Shown: positions 14,711-22,938 of the stretch, in pieces | How the letters are laid out: every line of letters starts with the position of its first letter | How positions within the stretch are numbered: position 1 is the stretch's first letter | Origin: Aromatoleum toluolicum | GTDB lineage: Bacteria; Pseudomonadota; Gammaproteobacteria; Burkholderiales; Rhodocyclaceae | Direction: 5' to 3' | DNA length: 33,471 bases | Assembly (NCBI RefSeq): GCF_012911005.2 | Contig: NZ_WTVS01000059.1 | Span: 1 to 33,471 of the forward strand | Translations under genes and position numbers: made by a program | The notes under the pieces: model-generated | The model's database searches: none | What the model saw: the letters and a program-made list of their open reading frames with translations, nothing else | Told to the model about the DNA's origin: nothing

Positions 14711-14808
14711 GTAGGGCGGGAGGAGCCGAAGGCGCATCCCGCCACGCGGCGCTCGGACAAGTGCCAGCGCCCGTAATGGCGGGATGCGCTGCGCTTCTCC
14801 CGCCCTAC
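14711..14808. repeat. Long imperfect inverted repeat (REP/MITE-like)
   Basis: The left arm, 14711-14744, starts GTAGGGCGGGAGGAGC and ends GCGCATCCCGCCA. The right arm, 14777-14808, is its near-perfect reverse complement (TGGCGGGATGCGC to TCTCCCGCCCTAC), with a few mismatches and a 2-nt length difference mid-arm. The spacer is 32 nt. Elements reading TAGGGCGGG...GCGCATCCCGCC are familiar as dispersed intergenic palindromes in beta- and gammaproteobacteria. It carries no gene and follows torF by about 50 bp, so it may also stop or stabilise the torF transcript. Confidence 0.72.
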
Positions 14809-14907
14809 CCGATGTCGTGAGATTGCGCCGGGCCGAAACCATTCGTTGCAGCATGCGGTCATAGGGGCGTTATCCTTCAACGTTTTCCGCGCCCCGCATT
14901 CCTGCCG

Positions 14908-15312
14908 ATGACCGACCCGACTTACGAGGCGCAACGCGCCGTGGCCACCGAGCTGGTGGCGCTGACCCTGCTGGCGGACGGCGTGCTCGCCAGCCGCGAA
15001 CTCGAGGCGCTCGACCGCCTCGGCATTCCGAAGCTGCTGGGCGTCGAGCGCGACGCCCTGATCCAGGCCATCATCGACCACTGCCGCCGCCTGCTGCAGC
15101 GGCCCGAGCGCATCGACCCGGTGCGCCTGCTCGACATCGAGCGCTTCGAGATGATGCTCGACCGCATCACCGACCCGGTCCTGCGCGAGATGGTGTGCCG
15201 CGCGATGCTGGTGCTGTCCAAGGCCGACGGCGTCATCTGCCTGCCCGAGCAGACCCTGCTGCGCGATGCCTTGACGCGCTGGGGCATTCCGCTCGAACAA
15301 CTGCGAGACTGA
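14908..15312 (+). CDS. TerB-like helical protein of unknown function
   Basis: Protein of 134 residues, soluble and almost entirely helical, with no signal peptide or membrane segment. It has two related helical units, each with an acidic motif: LLADGVLASRELEAL near residues 20-34 and LSKADGVICLPEQTLL near 103-118. This doubled ADGxxxxxE pattern is like the metal-binding repeats of TerB/DjlA-type domains. I see no catalytic residues. It stands alone between the inverted repeat and the GGDEF-EAL gene, 145 bp upstream of the latter on the same strand. The start ATG follows a short, weak ribosome site. The TerB resemblance is a pattern-level judgement; nothing here supports tellurite resistance specifically. 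Confidence 0.6.
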   Translation: MTDPTYEAQRAVATELVALTLLADGVLASRELEALDRLGIPKLLGVERDALIQAIIDHCRRLLQRPERIDPVRLLDIERFEMMLDRITDPVLREMVCRAMLVLSKADGVICLPEQTLLRDALTRWGIPLEQLRD

Positions 15313-15457
15313 TTCCTCCATGGCGATGCACATCGAGCCCGGGCGGCGCTGACGGGCGCTGCCGGCGCGCGCGAATGGTCGTATGATGGGCTACGGCGGC
15401 CGCGCGTTGGCGGGCCGTCCGGCGCAATGGGCAGGCCGGCAGGCGACCGGGGGATGC

Positions 15458-17884
15458 ATGTTCAGACTGACCCGCTATTTTTCGATTGCGAGCGGAATCG
15501 CCGTGCTGGTGCTTTCGCTGCTGTTCCTGTGGGGCTACCGCAGCAGCGAGATCGCCGAGCGCACGGAGATTTCCGGCACGCGCAACGAGCTGCTCGCGCG
15601 CACCATCGCGAACGCGGTGTGGCCCGAGTTCGGCGTGGCGCTGATGGACTCCGCAGGCCGCGACGCGCTCGCGCTGCGCGAGCGCGAACTGACGGTGCGC
15701 CTGCGGGAACGGATCCGCGAGCTGTCGACGGGCGTGCCGGTAATCAAGATCAAGGTGTACGACCTGAAGGGCACGGCGGTGTTCTCGACCGTCGTGCGCG
15801 AGATCGGCGAGGACAAGAGCGCCAACCCCGGTTTCCTCGCGGCGCGCGACGGCGTGACGATGAGCGAGCTCGTCTATCGCGGCCGCATGAGCGCGACCGA
15901 GGGCGAGATCGAGAACGTGAACGTGGTGTCGAGCTACATCCCGATCCGCCCCGATACGGACGGAGAGGTGAAGGCGGTGTTCGAGCTCTACACCGACGTC
16001 TCGGGCGACATCCGCGAGATCGACAGCGACTCGTGGCGGCTGCTGCTCGCGATCGTGCTGGGCTTCGGTGCGCTCTACACGGTGCTGCTGCTGGTCGTCG
16101 GCCGCGCCGACCGCATCCTGCGCCGGCAGTACGGGGTGCTGCGCGAGAACGAGGCCAGCATGCGCGCGCAGAACGAGGCGCTGGAGGCCGCCAACCGGCG
16201 CCTGCACATGGCCGCGAGCGTGTTCGAGCGCAGCATCGAGGGCATCGTCATCACCGACCCGGGGCAGCGCGTCATCGAGGTGAACCGCGCCTTCACCGAG
16301 ATCACCGGCTACACCCCCGACGAGGCGATCGGCGACACGCCGCGCCTGCTGTCGTCGGGCTGGCACGACGAGGCCTTCTACGACGAGATGTGGAAGACGG
16401 TCAAGGAGCGCGGCTACTGGCAGGGCGAAGTCACCAACCGGCGCAAGAGCGGCGAGGTGTACCGCCAGTGGCTGACCCTGTGCGCGGATTACAACGACCG
16501 CCAGGAGCTCGTGTACTACATCGGGATGTTCTACGACATCACTGAGAAGCGCCTGAGCGAGGAGCGCATTGCGCGCCTGGCCTATTACGACGCGCTGACC
16601 GGGCTGGCGAACCGGCGCCTGTTCGAGGACCGGCTTGAGAACGCGGTGCTGCTCGCGCGGCGCCAGACCTCGAGCCTCGCCGTGCTGTTCATCGACCTCG
16701 ACCGCTTCAAGCCGGTGAACGACAGCCTCGGCCACAAGGCCGGCGACGCGCTGCTCAAGCAGGTGGCCGCGCGCCTGAGCGGCATCGTGCGCGACTGCGA
16801 CACGACCGCGCGCCTGGGGGGCGACGAATTCGGGGTGTTGCTCGCGGGTGAATCCTTCGACCGCCGGCAGGTCACCGCCGCGGTCGCGCAGCGCATCCTC
16901 GACGCCCTGTCCACGCCCTTCCTCGTCGAAGGGCGGGAGATCGCGACGGGGGCCAGCATCGGCATCAGCTTCTACCCCGAGGACGGCAGCACGCCCGAGG
17001 TGCTCACCAAGCACGCCGACGTCGCGATGTACCAGGCCAAGCGCGCCGGGCGCAACCGCTACCGCTTCTTCCTGCCGTCGATGAACGAGGGCGCGCTGGA
17101 GCGCCTGGGGATGGAGGAGAACCTGCGCCACGCGCTGGAGCGCAATGAGTTCGAGCTGCACTTCCAGCCCAAGGTGGATACCGCGAGCGGCACGATGACC
17201 GGCGCCGAGGTGTTGTTGCGCTGGCGCCAGCCCGAGCGTGGATTGGTTCCGCCCGCCGAGTTCATCCCGATCGCCGAGGAGACCGGCCTGATCGTCGATA
17301 TCGGCGCCTGGGTGCTGGAGCAGGCCTGCCGCAAGGTGGTCGAATGGGGCGAGCGCCTGCCGCCGGGGTTCCGCCTCGCGGTGAACCTCTCGGTGCGGCA
17401 GCTGCAGGGCGACATCGACGAGACCGTGCGCGAGGCGCTCGCGGTGACCGGCGCGGATCCCGCGCGCGTCGAGCTCGAGCTCACCGAGAGCATGCTGATG
17501 GAAGACACCGAACGCGCGATCGGCCTGATGGACAGGCTCTGCGCACAGGGCGTGCAGCTCGCGCTGGACGACTTCGGCACCGGCTATTCGTCGCTGTACT
17601 ACCTCAAGCGCTTCCCGATCCACCGCCTCAAGATCGACCGCTCCTTCGTCAGCGAACTGCCGCACGACCGCAGCTGCGCCGCGATCGTGCAGGCGACGAT
17701 CGCGCTCGCGCGCAGCCTCGGCCTGGAGGTGATCGCCGAGGGGGTCGAGACGACCGACCAGCGTGATTTCCTGCGCGACGCGGGCTGTCCGGAATGCCAG
17801 GGCTACCTGTTCGGCTCGCCGGTGCCGGCGGACGCCTTCGCGGCCATGCTCGACGCGCTTCGGCCGCAGGCCCGGGCGTCGTGA
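15458..17884 (+). CDS. Membrane-bound PAS-GGDEF-EAL cyclic-di-GMP signalling protein
   Basis: Protein of 808 residues. The chosen start, MFRLTRYFS, has GGGGG shortly upstream and places TM1 at about 7-29; a longer in-frame start adds 25 residues of Gly/Arg-rich sequence with no function. A periplasmic sensor spans about 30-190, TM2 is about 193-214, then a coiled coil, PAS (about 250-365), GGDEF (about 375-535) and EAL (about 550-795). The diguanylate cyclase motif is intact, GGDEF at 454-458. The EAL motif reads EVL (584-586), a variant often still active, and the other phosphodiesterase residues are present: NLSVRQL, ELTESML, DDFGTGYSSL, LKIDRSFV and EGVET. Either or both activities could operate; net direction cannot be predicted. 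The periplasmic ligand is unknown. Confidence 0.9.
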   Translation: MFRLTRYFSIASGIAVLVLSLLFLWGYRSSEIAERTEISGTRNELLARTIANAVWPEFGVALMDSAGRDALALRERELTVRLRERIRELSTGVPVIKIKVYDLKGTAVFSTVVREIGEDKSANPGFLAARDGVTMSELVYRGRMSATEGEIENVNVVSSYIPIRPDTDGEVKAVFELYTDVSGDIREIDSDSWRLLLAIVLGFGALYTVLLLVVGRADRILRRQYGVLRENEASMRAQNEALEAANRRLHMAASVFERSIEGIVITDPGQRVIEVNRAFTEITGYTPDEAIGDTPRLLSSGWHDEAFYDEMWKTVKERGYWQGEVTNRRKSGEVYRQWLTLCADYNDRQELVYYIGMFYDITEKRLSEERIARLAYYDALTGLANRRLFEDRLENAVLLARRQTSSLAVLFIDLDRFKPVNDSLGHKAGDALLKQVAARLSGIVRDCDTTARLGGDEFGVLLAGESFDRRQVTAAVAQRILDALSTPFLVEGREIATGASIGISFYPEDGSTPEVLTKHADVAMYQAKRAGRNRYRFFLPSMNEGALERLGMEENLRHALERNEFELHFQPKVDTASGTMTGAEVLLRWRQPERGLVPPAEFIPIAEETGLIVDIGAWVLEQACRKVVEWGERLPPGFRLAVNLSVRQLQGDIDETVREALAVTGADPARVELELTESMLMEDTERAIGLMDRLCAQGVQLALDDFGTGYSSLYYLKRFPIHRLKIDRSFVSELPHDRSCAAIVQATIALARSLGLEVIAEGVETTDQRDFLRDAGCPECQGYLFGSPVPADAFAAMLDALRPQARAS

Positions 17885-18007
17885 ACGTGCGCGCAAACTT
17901 GCGGCCGGCGCGCCAGTCTACGCCTGCAGCGTTGCGGTAATATTGCGCACCTTCCGGTGCCTGCGGCGCCGCCGCACGGAAGTCCGCCCGCCGGAGTCGT
18001 CCTGTCA

Positions 18008-19654
18008 ATGCGTGTCCGAAAGCTGCTCAAACCCTTGGCGATCCTCATCGGCTGCCTGCTGTATGCGGTGCCCGACTGGCTCACCGACGAGTTCGGCTCG
18101 GTCACGATAGACCAAGTGCTCTACCACCTGCGTTTCGGCGCAGAGGGCCTGATGACCAGCGACCCCGAGCTGACCCGCCGCTTCCTGTGGCGCGCGCTGG
18201 CGCTGCCGGTCGCGCTGGCGATGGTGCTGTGGGGGCTGGACGAGTGGGTCAACCACCTGCGCGCGCATCCGGACAAGTGGCCGGCGCCGTGGCTGCGCCG
18301 CGGCTGGTACTGGCTGCGCGTCGGCATGCGCCGCTGCGGCCGCGCGCTGGCGCGCTTTACGCGTCGCGGCGTGTCGCGGGCGATCCCGCTGGTCGTGCTC
18401 GGCGCGGGGGTCGCCTTCTTCATCGACAGCTTTTCGCTCGCGCGCTACGTGCGGGCCTATTTCGGCGAGGACTACTTCGCCGGCTCCTACGTCGACCCGA
18501 GCCGCGTGTCGATCAAGCGCGGCAAGGAGCAACCGAAGAATCTCGTGCTGATCTACGTCGAGAGCCTCGAGAACACCTATTCCGATCCGGCGCTGTTCGG
18601 ACGCGACCTGCTGCACCGGCTCAACGCCTTCAAGGGCAAGCCGCGCGTGGCGTCCTTCGACAGCTACCGCGAGATGCAGGGTGCGCACTACACGATCGCG
18701 GGCATCGTCGCGACGCAGTGCGGGTTGCCCTTGAAATCGGTGGCGCTGTTCGGCGGCAATGCACAGGGCGAGCAGATCGAGCGCTACCTGCCGCGCGCCC
18801 GCTGCCTCGGTGACATCCTCGCGAGCAACGGCTACACCAACGTCTTCCTCAACGGCTCCAGCCTCGCCTTTGCCGGCGTCGGCAAGTTCTTCAAGGACCA
18901 CCACTACAGCAAGGTGATGGGGCGCGAGGAGTGGGTGAACCAGGGCGAACGGCCCGAGCTGATGAGCGGCTGGGGGCTCTACGACGACGACCTCTTCCGT
19001 CATGCGCGCGGCGAGCTCGACCAGCTGATGAAGTCGCGCAAGCCCTTCAATCTCACCGTTCTGACGATCGACACGCACCACCCTTACGGCCACCTCTCGT
19101 CGACCTGCGAGCGCCAGGGCTACCAGGACTTCGAAGGCATCGTCGAATGCACCGCCGGACAGGTCGCGGACTTCATCCAGTACATTAACCAGAAGGGCTG
19201 GTCGGACCGCATCGCGGTCGTCGTGCAGGGCGACCATCTTGCGATGGGCAATACCTCGTACGACAAGCTGGTGAAGAATCCGGAGCGGCGCGTGTACAAC
19301 CTGCTGATCGGCGCCGACAAGAAGCTCGTGAAGAACACCGACGAGGTCACGCACTTCGACATGCTGCCGACCATGCTGAGGATGCTCGGCTTCGAGGTCG
19401 AGGGCGAGCGTGCCGGCCTCGGCTACGCGGCGATCGGCCCGGCCAACGTGCCGCGCCCGCCGGATCGCATCGCCAGGATGACCGAGCAGCTGATGAACTA
19501 CAGCGCGACGTACCGCGCGCTGTGGGAGCTGCCCATGACGCCGGCGGTGGTCGCGGACCCGGGGGCCGCGGACGTGGTCGTGACGCCGGTGCCGGTGCCG
19601 CCGCGTCCGCCGGCGCGCACCACCGTGCAGCGCGACATCGCGCAGGACCGCTGA
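18008..19654 (+). CDS. LtaS/OpgB-like phosphoglycerol transferase (sulfatase fold)
   Basis: Inner-membrane enzyme of 548 residues with a periplasmic alkaline-phosphatase/sulfatase catalytic domain. Three hydrophobic segments are visible near residues 8-24, 60-78 and 126-146. The catalytic domain then starts with LVLIYVESLENTYSD, where E185 should be a metal ligand. The likely nucleophile is T229 in GAHYTIAGIVATQCGLPL, followed by DTHHPYG and VVVQGDHLAMGNTSYD, which supply further metal ligands. This is the pattern of MdoB/OpgB, which adds phosphoglycerol to periplasmic glucans, and of LtaS; in a Gram-negative the glucan role is more likely. The last 35 or so residues are a Pro/Val-rich tail. 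It stands alone and ends 13 bp before the converging dmeF. Confidence 0.78.
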   Translation: MRVRKLLKPLAILIGCLLYAVPDWLTDEFGSVTIDQVLYHLRFGAEGLMTSDPELTRRFLWRALALPVALAMVLWGLDEWVNHLRAHPDKWPAPWLRRGWYWLRVGMRRCGRALARFTRRGVSRAIPLVVLGAGVAFFIDSFSLARYVRAYFGEDYFAGSYVDPSRVSIKRGKEQPKNLVLIYVESLENTYSDPALFGRDLLHRLNAFKGKPRVASFDSYREMQGAHYTIAGIVATQCGLPLKSVALFGGNAQGEQIERYLPRARCLGDILASNGYTNVFLNGSSLAFAGVGKFFKDHHYSKVMGREEWVNQGERPELMSGWGLYDDDLFRHARGELDQLMKSRKPFNLTVLTIDTHHPYGHLSSTCERQGYQDFEGIVECTAGQVADFIQYINQKGWSDRIAVVVQGDHLAMGNTSYDKLVKNPERRVYNLLIGADKKLVKNTDEVTHFDMLPTMLRMLGFEVEGERAGLGYAAIGPANVPRPPDRIARMTEQLMNYSATYRALWELPMTPAVVADPGAADVVVTPVPVPPRPPARTTVQRDIAQDR

Positions 19655-19667
19655 GGCGCGGTCCGCC

Positions 19668-20663
19668 TTAGGCGGCGTCCTGCGGGCGGTTCACTTCCAC
19701 CGAGATGTGGATCAGTTCCTCGTGCGGGGCGAGCGCGCGTTTGATCGCGGTCGGCGTGATCGTCGGGTCGCCGGTGAGCACGCTGACGATCGCGGCGAAG
19801 CGGTTGCGGCCGACGCGCCACACGTGCAGGTCCACGATGCGCGGCGCCGCGGGCCAGTGCGGGTGGCTCGCGAGCGCCTCGCGGATCTCGCCCACGACCG
19901 GGTGATCCATCTCGCGGTCGAGCAGCACGCGGCCGGTGTCGCGCAGCAGCCCGCGCGACCAGCGTGCGACGAGCACGGCGCCGACGATGCCCATCACCGG
20001 GTCCAGCCAGTTCCAGCCGTACAGCATGCCGCCGAGCAGCGCGACGATCGCCAGCACCGAGGTCGCCGCGTCGACGACCACGTGCAGGTAGGCGGCGCGC
20101 AGGTTGAGGTCGTGATCATGGTGGTCGTGGTGGTGGCCGCCGTGATCGTGCGGGTGGGCAGGGTCGTGGCCGTGATGGTCATGCCCGTGTCCGCCGTGCG
20201 AATGCTCGCCCGCGTGGTTGAGGATCAGCGCACACACGACGTTTACGACGAGGCCGACTACCGCGACCGTGATCGCCTCGGGGAAGCGGATGTCCTGCGG
20301 CGCGAGCAGGCGCTCGACCGAGCCGATGACCATCGCGAGCGCGACGCCGACGAGGAAGATGGCGCTCGCGAAGCCGGCCAGGATCTCGATCTTCCACGTG
20401 CCGAAGGCGAAGCGCGGGTCGTCGGCGTAGCGCCGCGCGGCGGTGTAGGCGAGCGCCGAGAGGCCGATCGCGAGCGCGTGCGAGCTCATGTGCCAGCCGT
20501 CGGCGAGCAGCGCCATCGAGTTGAACCACCAGCCGGCGGCGATCTCGACCACCATCGTCACCGCGGTGATCAGCAGCACGAGGCGCGTGCCGCGTTCGCC
20601 GGCGGCGTTGCCGTCGTCGAAGCTGTGGTTCGGGGTCCAGTATTGCGGGGATTCGGGGGACAT
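19668..20663 (-). CDS. dmeF: CDF-family Co/Ni efflux transporter, DmeF type
   Basis: Cation diffusion facilitator of 331 residues that exports divalent metal ions in exchange for protons across the inner membrane. Six membrane helices are visible. The transport site is built from the ADGWHMSSH motif in TM2 (D55, H58) and HVVVDAATS in TM5 (H194, D198). A very His-rich cytoplasmic loop spans residues 150-184, with about half the positions histidine. The N-terminal HSF segment and GWHMSSHALAIGLSALAY are typical of the DmeF subgroup, associated with Co2+ and Ni2+, rather than of CzcD. It lies 27 bp downstream of the cupin gene on the same strand. I see no RcnR/DmeR-type regulator nearby. Metal specificity is from subgroup resemblance only. 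Confidence 0.85.
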   Translation of the reverse strand: MSPESPQYWTPNHSFDDGNAAGERGTRLVLLITAVTMVVEIAAGWWFNSMALLADGWHMSSHALAIGLSALAYTAARRYADDPRFAFGTWKIEILAGFASAIFLVGVALAMVIGSVERLLAPQDIRFPEAITVAVVGLVVNVVCALILNHAGEHSHGGHGHDHHGHDPAHPHDHGGHHHDHHDHDLNLRAAYLHVVVDAATSVLAIVALLGGMLYGWNWLDPVMGIVGAVLVARWSRGLLRDTGRVLLDREMDHPVVGEIREALASHPHWPAAPRIVDLHVWRVGRNRFAAIVSVLTGDPTITPTAIKRALAPHEELIHISVEVNRPQDAA

Positions 20664-20690
20664 GGCGTGCGGGAGATGATCGCTATGTCA

Positions 20691-21008
20691 TCAGTCTACA
20701 TGCACCGCGAGCCAGACGGTCGCGGGGCCGGTCGATTCGACGCGGTGGCGGCGGTGTGGCGCGATCGTGACCCAGTCGCCGGCGCGCATCTCGCGCCGTT
20801 CGCCATCCGCGAACGCGAGCACCGCCTCGCCCTGGACGACGACCACCCACTCGGCCTGCTCCTGGTCGTACCAGAAGCCGGGCGGGCTGGCGTGGCCGTG
20901 CGAGACGATGCGCTCGATGCGCGTGCCGGCGCGCTCGAACAGGGTGTCGAAGCTTTCGTCGCCGCCGGGCGGCGGCAGCGTGTCGAGGAGGTTGCCGTTG
21001 TCGGGCAT
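20691..21008 (-). CDS. Small single-domain cupin protein
   Basis: Cytoplasmic protein of 105 residues made of one cupin barrel. The two cupin motifs are recognisable: GHASPPGFWYDQEQAEWVVVVQGEA and, downstream, GDWVTIAPHRRHRVEST. Candidate metal ligands are the His and Glu of the first motif and the PHRRH histidines of the second. Such proteins can be metal-binding enzymes or sensors; no substrate can be named. It sits 71 bp after paaN and 27 bp before dmeF, all on the minus strand, so it may be read from paaN, or may head a cupin-dmeF pair. Its ribosome-binding region falls inside a potential hairpin. Confidence 0.75.
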   Translation of the reverse strand: MPDNGNLLDTLPPPGGDESFDTLFERAGTRIERIVSHGHASPPGFWYDQEQAEWVVVVQGEAVLAFADGERREMRAGDWVTIAPHRRHRVESTGPATVWLAVHVD

Positions 21009-21014
21009 CGCGCA

Positions 21015-21059
21015 GGGCCTCGCGTCTGGTCCGGGGAAGACTCAGTGTAGACGAGGCCC
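21015..21059 (-). other. Hairpin between paaN and the cupin gene
   Basis: GGGCCTCG (21015-21022) and CGAGGCCC (21052-21059) form a perfect 8-bp stem, extended by TCT/AGA after a 2-nt bulge. In the minus-strand transcript it follows the paaN stop by about 20 nt and covers the GAGG likely used as the cupin ribosome site. It could end paaN transcripts or limit translation of the cupin. Confidence 0.4.
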
Positions 21060-21079
21060 GCGCGTTGCGGCCTGCGTGC

Positions 21080-22768
21080 TTACTCGACGTGGTAGCGGCG
21101 CTGCACGACGCGGAAGCGGTTGGCGACGAAGGCGCTGTCCGACAGGCTCGCGTTCGCGGCCGGGTTCATGCCGACGCCGTGGTAGTCCGAGAAACCCGCC
21201 GACTGGTTCACGAACACGCCGCCGGTGAGGTTGATCGACAGCGCGACGCCGGCATGCCAGGTCGCTTCGGTCATCGCGTCGACGACTTCCGGCTTGGTCG
21301 AGTAGATCCCGACCGTGAGCGCGCCGTGCTCGCGCACGATGCGCTCGGACAGCGCGACCGCGGCGGCGCCGTTGGCGACCTTCACGACGAAGGCGATCGG
21401 GCCGAAGCGCTCTTCCATATAGGCGTTCTCGTCCGCGGCGTCGCACGCGAGCAGCACCGGCGAACGCACTTCGGCGCCGGGAAACTCGGCGTGGGCAATT
21501 TTCTTCGACGCGAGCACGACGCGGCCATGCTCGGGCGTCTCCGCGATGCGGGCGAGCGTGTCGGGCGACTGGATCGCGCCCAGCACGGCGGTCGCGACCG
21601 CCGGGTCGGCGAGGAACTTGTCGATCGATGCGGCGAGATCGGCGCACACCTCGTCGTAGCTCTTGTGCCCCTGGTCGGTGTCGATGCCGCCCGCCGGCAC
21701 AAGGATCGCCTGCGTTGTCGTGCACATCTGGCCGGAATACAGGCACAGCGTGAAGGCGAGGTTCCGCAGCATCGCCTTGTACTGGTCGGTGGATTCGATG
21801 ACGACGTTGTTCACGCCGGCGAGCTCGGCATACACCTGCGCCTGCTTCGCATGGCTGATCAGCCACTGGCCGAAGCTGTTGCCGCCGGTGAAGTCGATCG
21901 ATTTCACCGCCGGGTGGGTCGCGAGCGCCTGCGTGGCTTCGCGCTTGTCGAAGGCGGCGAGCGTGACGAGGTTGGGGTCGAGGCCGGCCTCGGCGAGCAC
22001 CTCGCGCGCGATGCGCACGGTGATCGCGGCGGGCAGGATCGCGTTCTGGTGCGGCTTGACGATGACCGGGTTGCCGGTCGCGAGCGCGGCGAAGAGGCCC
22101 GGGTAGGTGTTCCAGGTCGGGAAGGTGCCGCAGCCGATCACCAGCGCGACGCCGCGGCCGACGATCTCGAAGTGCTTCTTCATCTTCAGCGGCGGGTTCT
22201 TGCCCTGCGGCTTCTCCCATACCGTTTCGTGCGGGATGAACTTCATCTCGCGGTAGGCGTAGGCGACGGCCTCGAGGCCGCGGTCCTGCGCGTGCGGGCC
22301 GCCGGCCTGGAAGGCCATCATCCAGCCCTGGCCGGTGGTGAGCATCACCGCATGGGCGATCTCGCAGCTCTTCTTGTTGATGCGCTCGAGGATCTCCAGG
22401 CACACGCCGGCGCGGCCTTGCGCGCCGATGCGCTGCCAGCCCGGCATCGCGGCGTGTGCGGCGGCGATCAGCGCGTCGGCGTCGCACACCGGATAGCGCA
22501 CGCCCAGTTCGACGCCGTAAGGCGAACGCTCGGTCGCCATCCAGCCGCTCCGGCCGGGCTGGTCGAGCTCGAAGTCCTGGCCGAAGGTGGCCTCGACGGC
22601 GCGGCGCCCGTCGTCCTGTGCCGTTTCCCCATATACCTTGGGGCTGGGCATCTCGGGGTAGGGCGTCCAGTAGCCGCGGGCGTGGATCGCCTGGACGGCG
22701 GCTTCGAGGGTCGCGTGGTGCTTGTCGAACAGCTGGGCGGGCGTGGTGGTGGACGCGGCGTGGGACAT
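21080..22768 (-). CDS. paaN: Phenylacetate-pathway aldehyde dehydrogenase PaaN
   Basis: NAD(P)-dependent aldehyde dehydrogenase of 562 residues, the PaaN form found in Azoarcus and Bordetella, taken to oxidise the ring-cleaved semialdehyde of the phenylacetyl-CoA pathway. Aldehyde dehydrogenase residues are present: catalytic C349 in YSGQMCTTTQ, general base E315 in YAELAGVNN, cofactor lysine K238 in VIVKPH, and the DFTGGNSFG cofactor motif near 292-300. It has an unusual N-terminal extension of about 80 residues. Unlike E. coli PaaZ (about 680 residues) it lacks the C-terminal MaoC-like hydratase domain that opens the oxepin ring, so another protein must do that. Its ribosome site is AGGAGACCCTCG-ATG. 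It is divergent from paaG across the 329-bp control region. Confidence 0.88.
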   Translation of the reverse strand: MSHAASTTTPAQLFDKHHATLEAAVQAIHARGYWTPYPEMPSPKVYGETAQDDGRRAVEATFGQDFELDQPGRSGWMATERSPYGVELGVRYPVCDADALIAAAHAAMPGWQRIGAQGRAGVCLEILERINKKSCEIAHAVMLTTGQGWMMAFQAGGPHAQDRGLEAVAYAYREMKFIPHETVWEKPQGKNPPLKMKKHFEIVGRGVALVIGCGTFPTWNTYPGLFAALATGNPVIVKPHQNAILPAAITVRIAREVLAEAGLDPNLVTLAAFDKREATQALATHPAVKSIDFTGGNSFGQWLISHAKQAQVYAELAGVNNVVIESTDQYKAMLRNLAFTLCLYSGQMCTTTQAILVPAGGIDTDQGHKSYDEVCADLAASIDKFLADPAVATAVLGAIQSPDTLARIAETPEHGRVVLASKKIAHAEFPGAEVRSPVLLACDAADENAYMEERFGPIAFVVKVANGAAAVALSERIVREHGALTVGIYSTKPEVVDAMTEATWHAGVALSINLTGGVFVNQSAGFSDYHGVGMNPAANASLSDSAFVANRFRVVQRRYHVE

Positions 22769-22889
22769 CGAGGGTCTCCTCTGGTGATGGGGCGGGGCTT
22801 CTGCGGCCCCTGCGGATCGGTGCTGCTGACCTTGTTATAGCGGCTGGCGCATTGCTGCGCTGCGGGGAAACTTGTCAAGCAAAAAACTG

Positions 22890-22919
22890 TTGTCTTTTGA
22901 TCTGGATCAAGCTTACTAT
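22890..22919 (+). promoter_or_regulatory. Predicted sigma-70 promoter of the paaGHIKABCDE(R) operon
   Basis: TTGTCT (22890-22895) and TACTAT (22914-22919) match the -35 and -10 consensus at 4 of 6 positions each, with an 18-bp spacer. The predicted start site is near 22926, inside the PaaR-like palindrome. Agreement between promoter position and operator position strengthens an otherwise modest match. Confidence 0.5.
22897..22910. promoter_or_regulatory. Perfect FNR-type box in the paa promoter
   Basis: TTGATCTGGATCAA matches the FNR/ANR/DNR consensus TTGAT-N4-ATCAA at every specified base and is itself a perfect palindrome around TG. It is centred about 22 bp upstream of the predicted paa start site, between -35 and -10, where a bound FNR-family protein would normally repress. 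Confidence 0.62.
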
Positions 22920-22922
22920 TGA

Positions 22923-22938
22923 TTGACCGGTCGGTCAA
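22923..22938. promoter_or_regulatory. PaaR-like operator
   Basis: TTGACCG-GT-CGGTCAA is a perfect 7-bp inverted repeat with a 2-bp centre. It resembles the TTGACCGnnCGGTCAA-type palindromes bound by TetR-family PaaR in betaproteobacteria. It covers the predicted start site of the paa operon, a classical repressor position, and the paaR gene ends the same operon. Confidence 0.75.

Noticed and set aside
15233-17896. 887-codon minus-strand open frame
   Set aside because: It is antisense to the GGDEF-EAL gene and has no recognisable family; the sense frame is fully conserved.
19994-20185. Short tandem-like repeats such as GTGGTCGTGGTGGTGG
   Set aside because: They encode the His-rich loop of DmeF; the repetition is explained by runs of His and Asp codons rather than a DNA repeat element.
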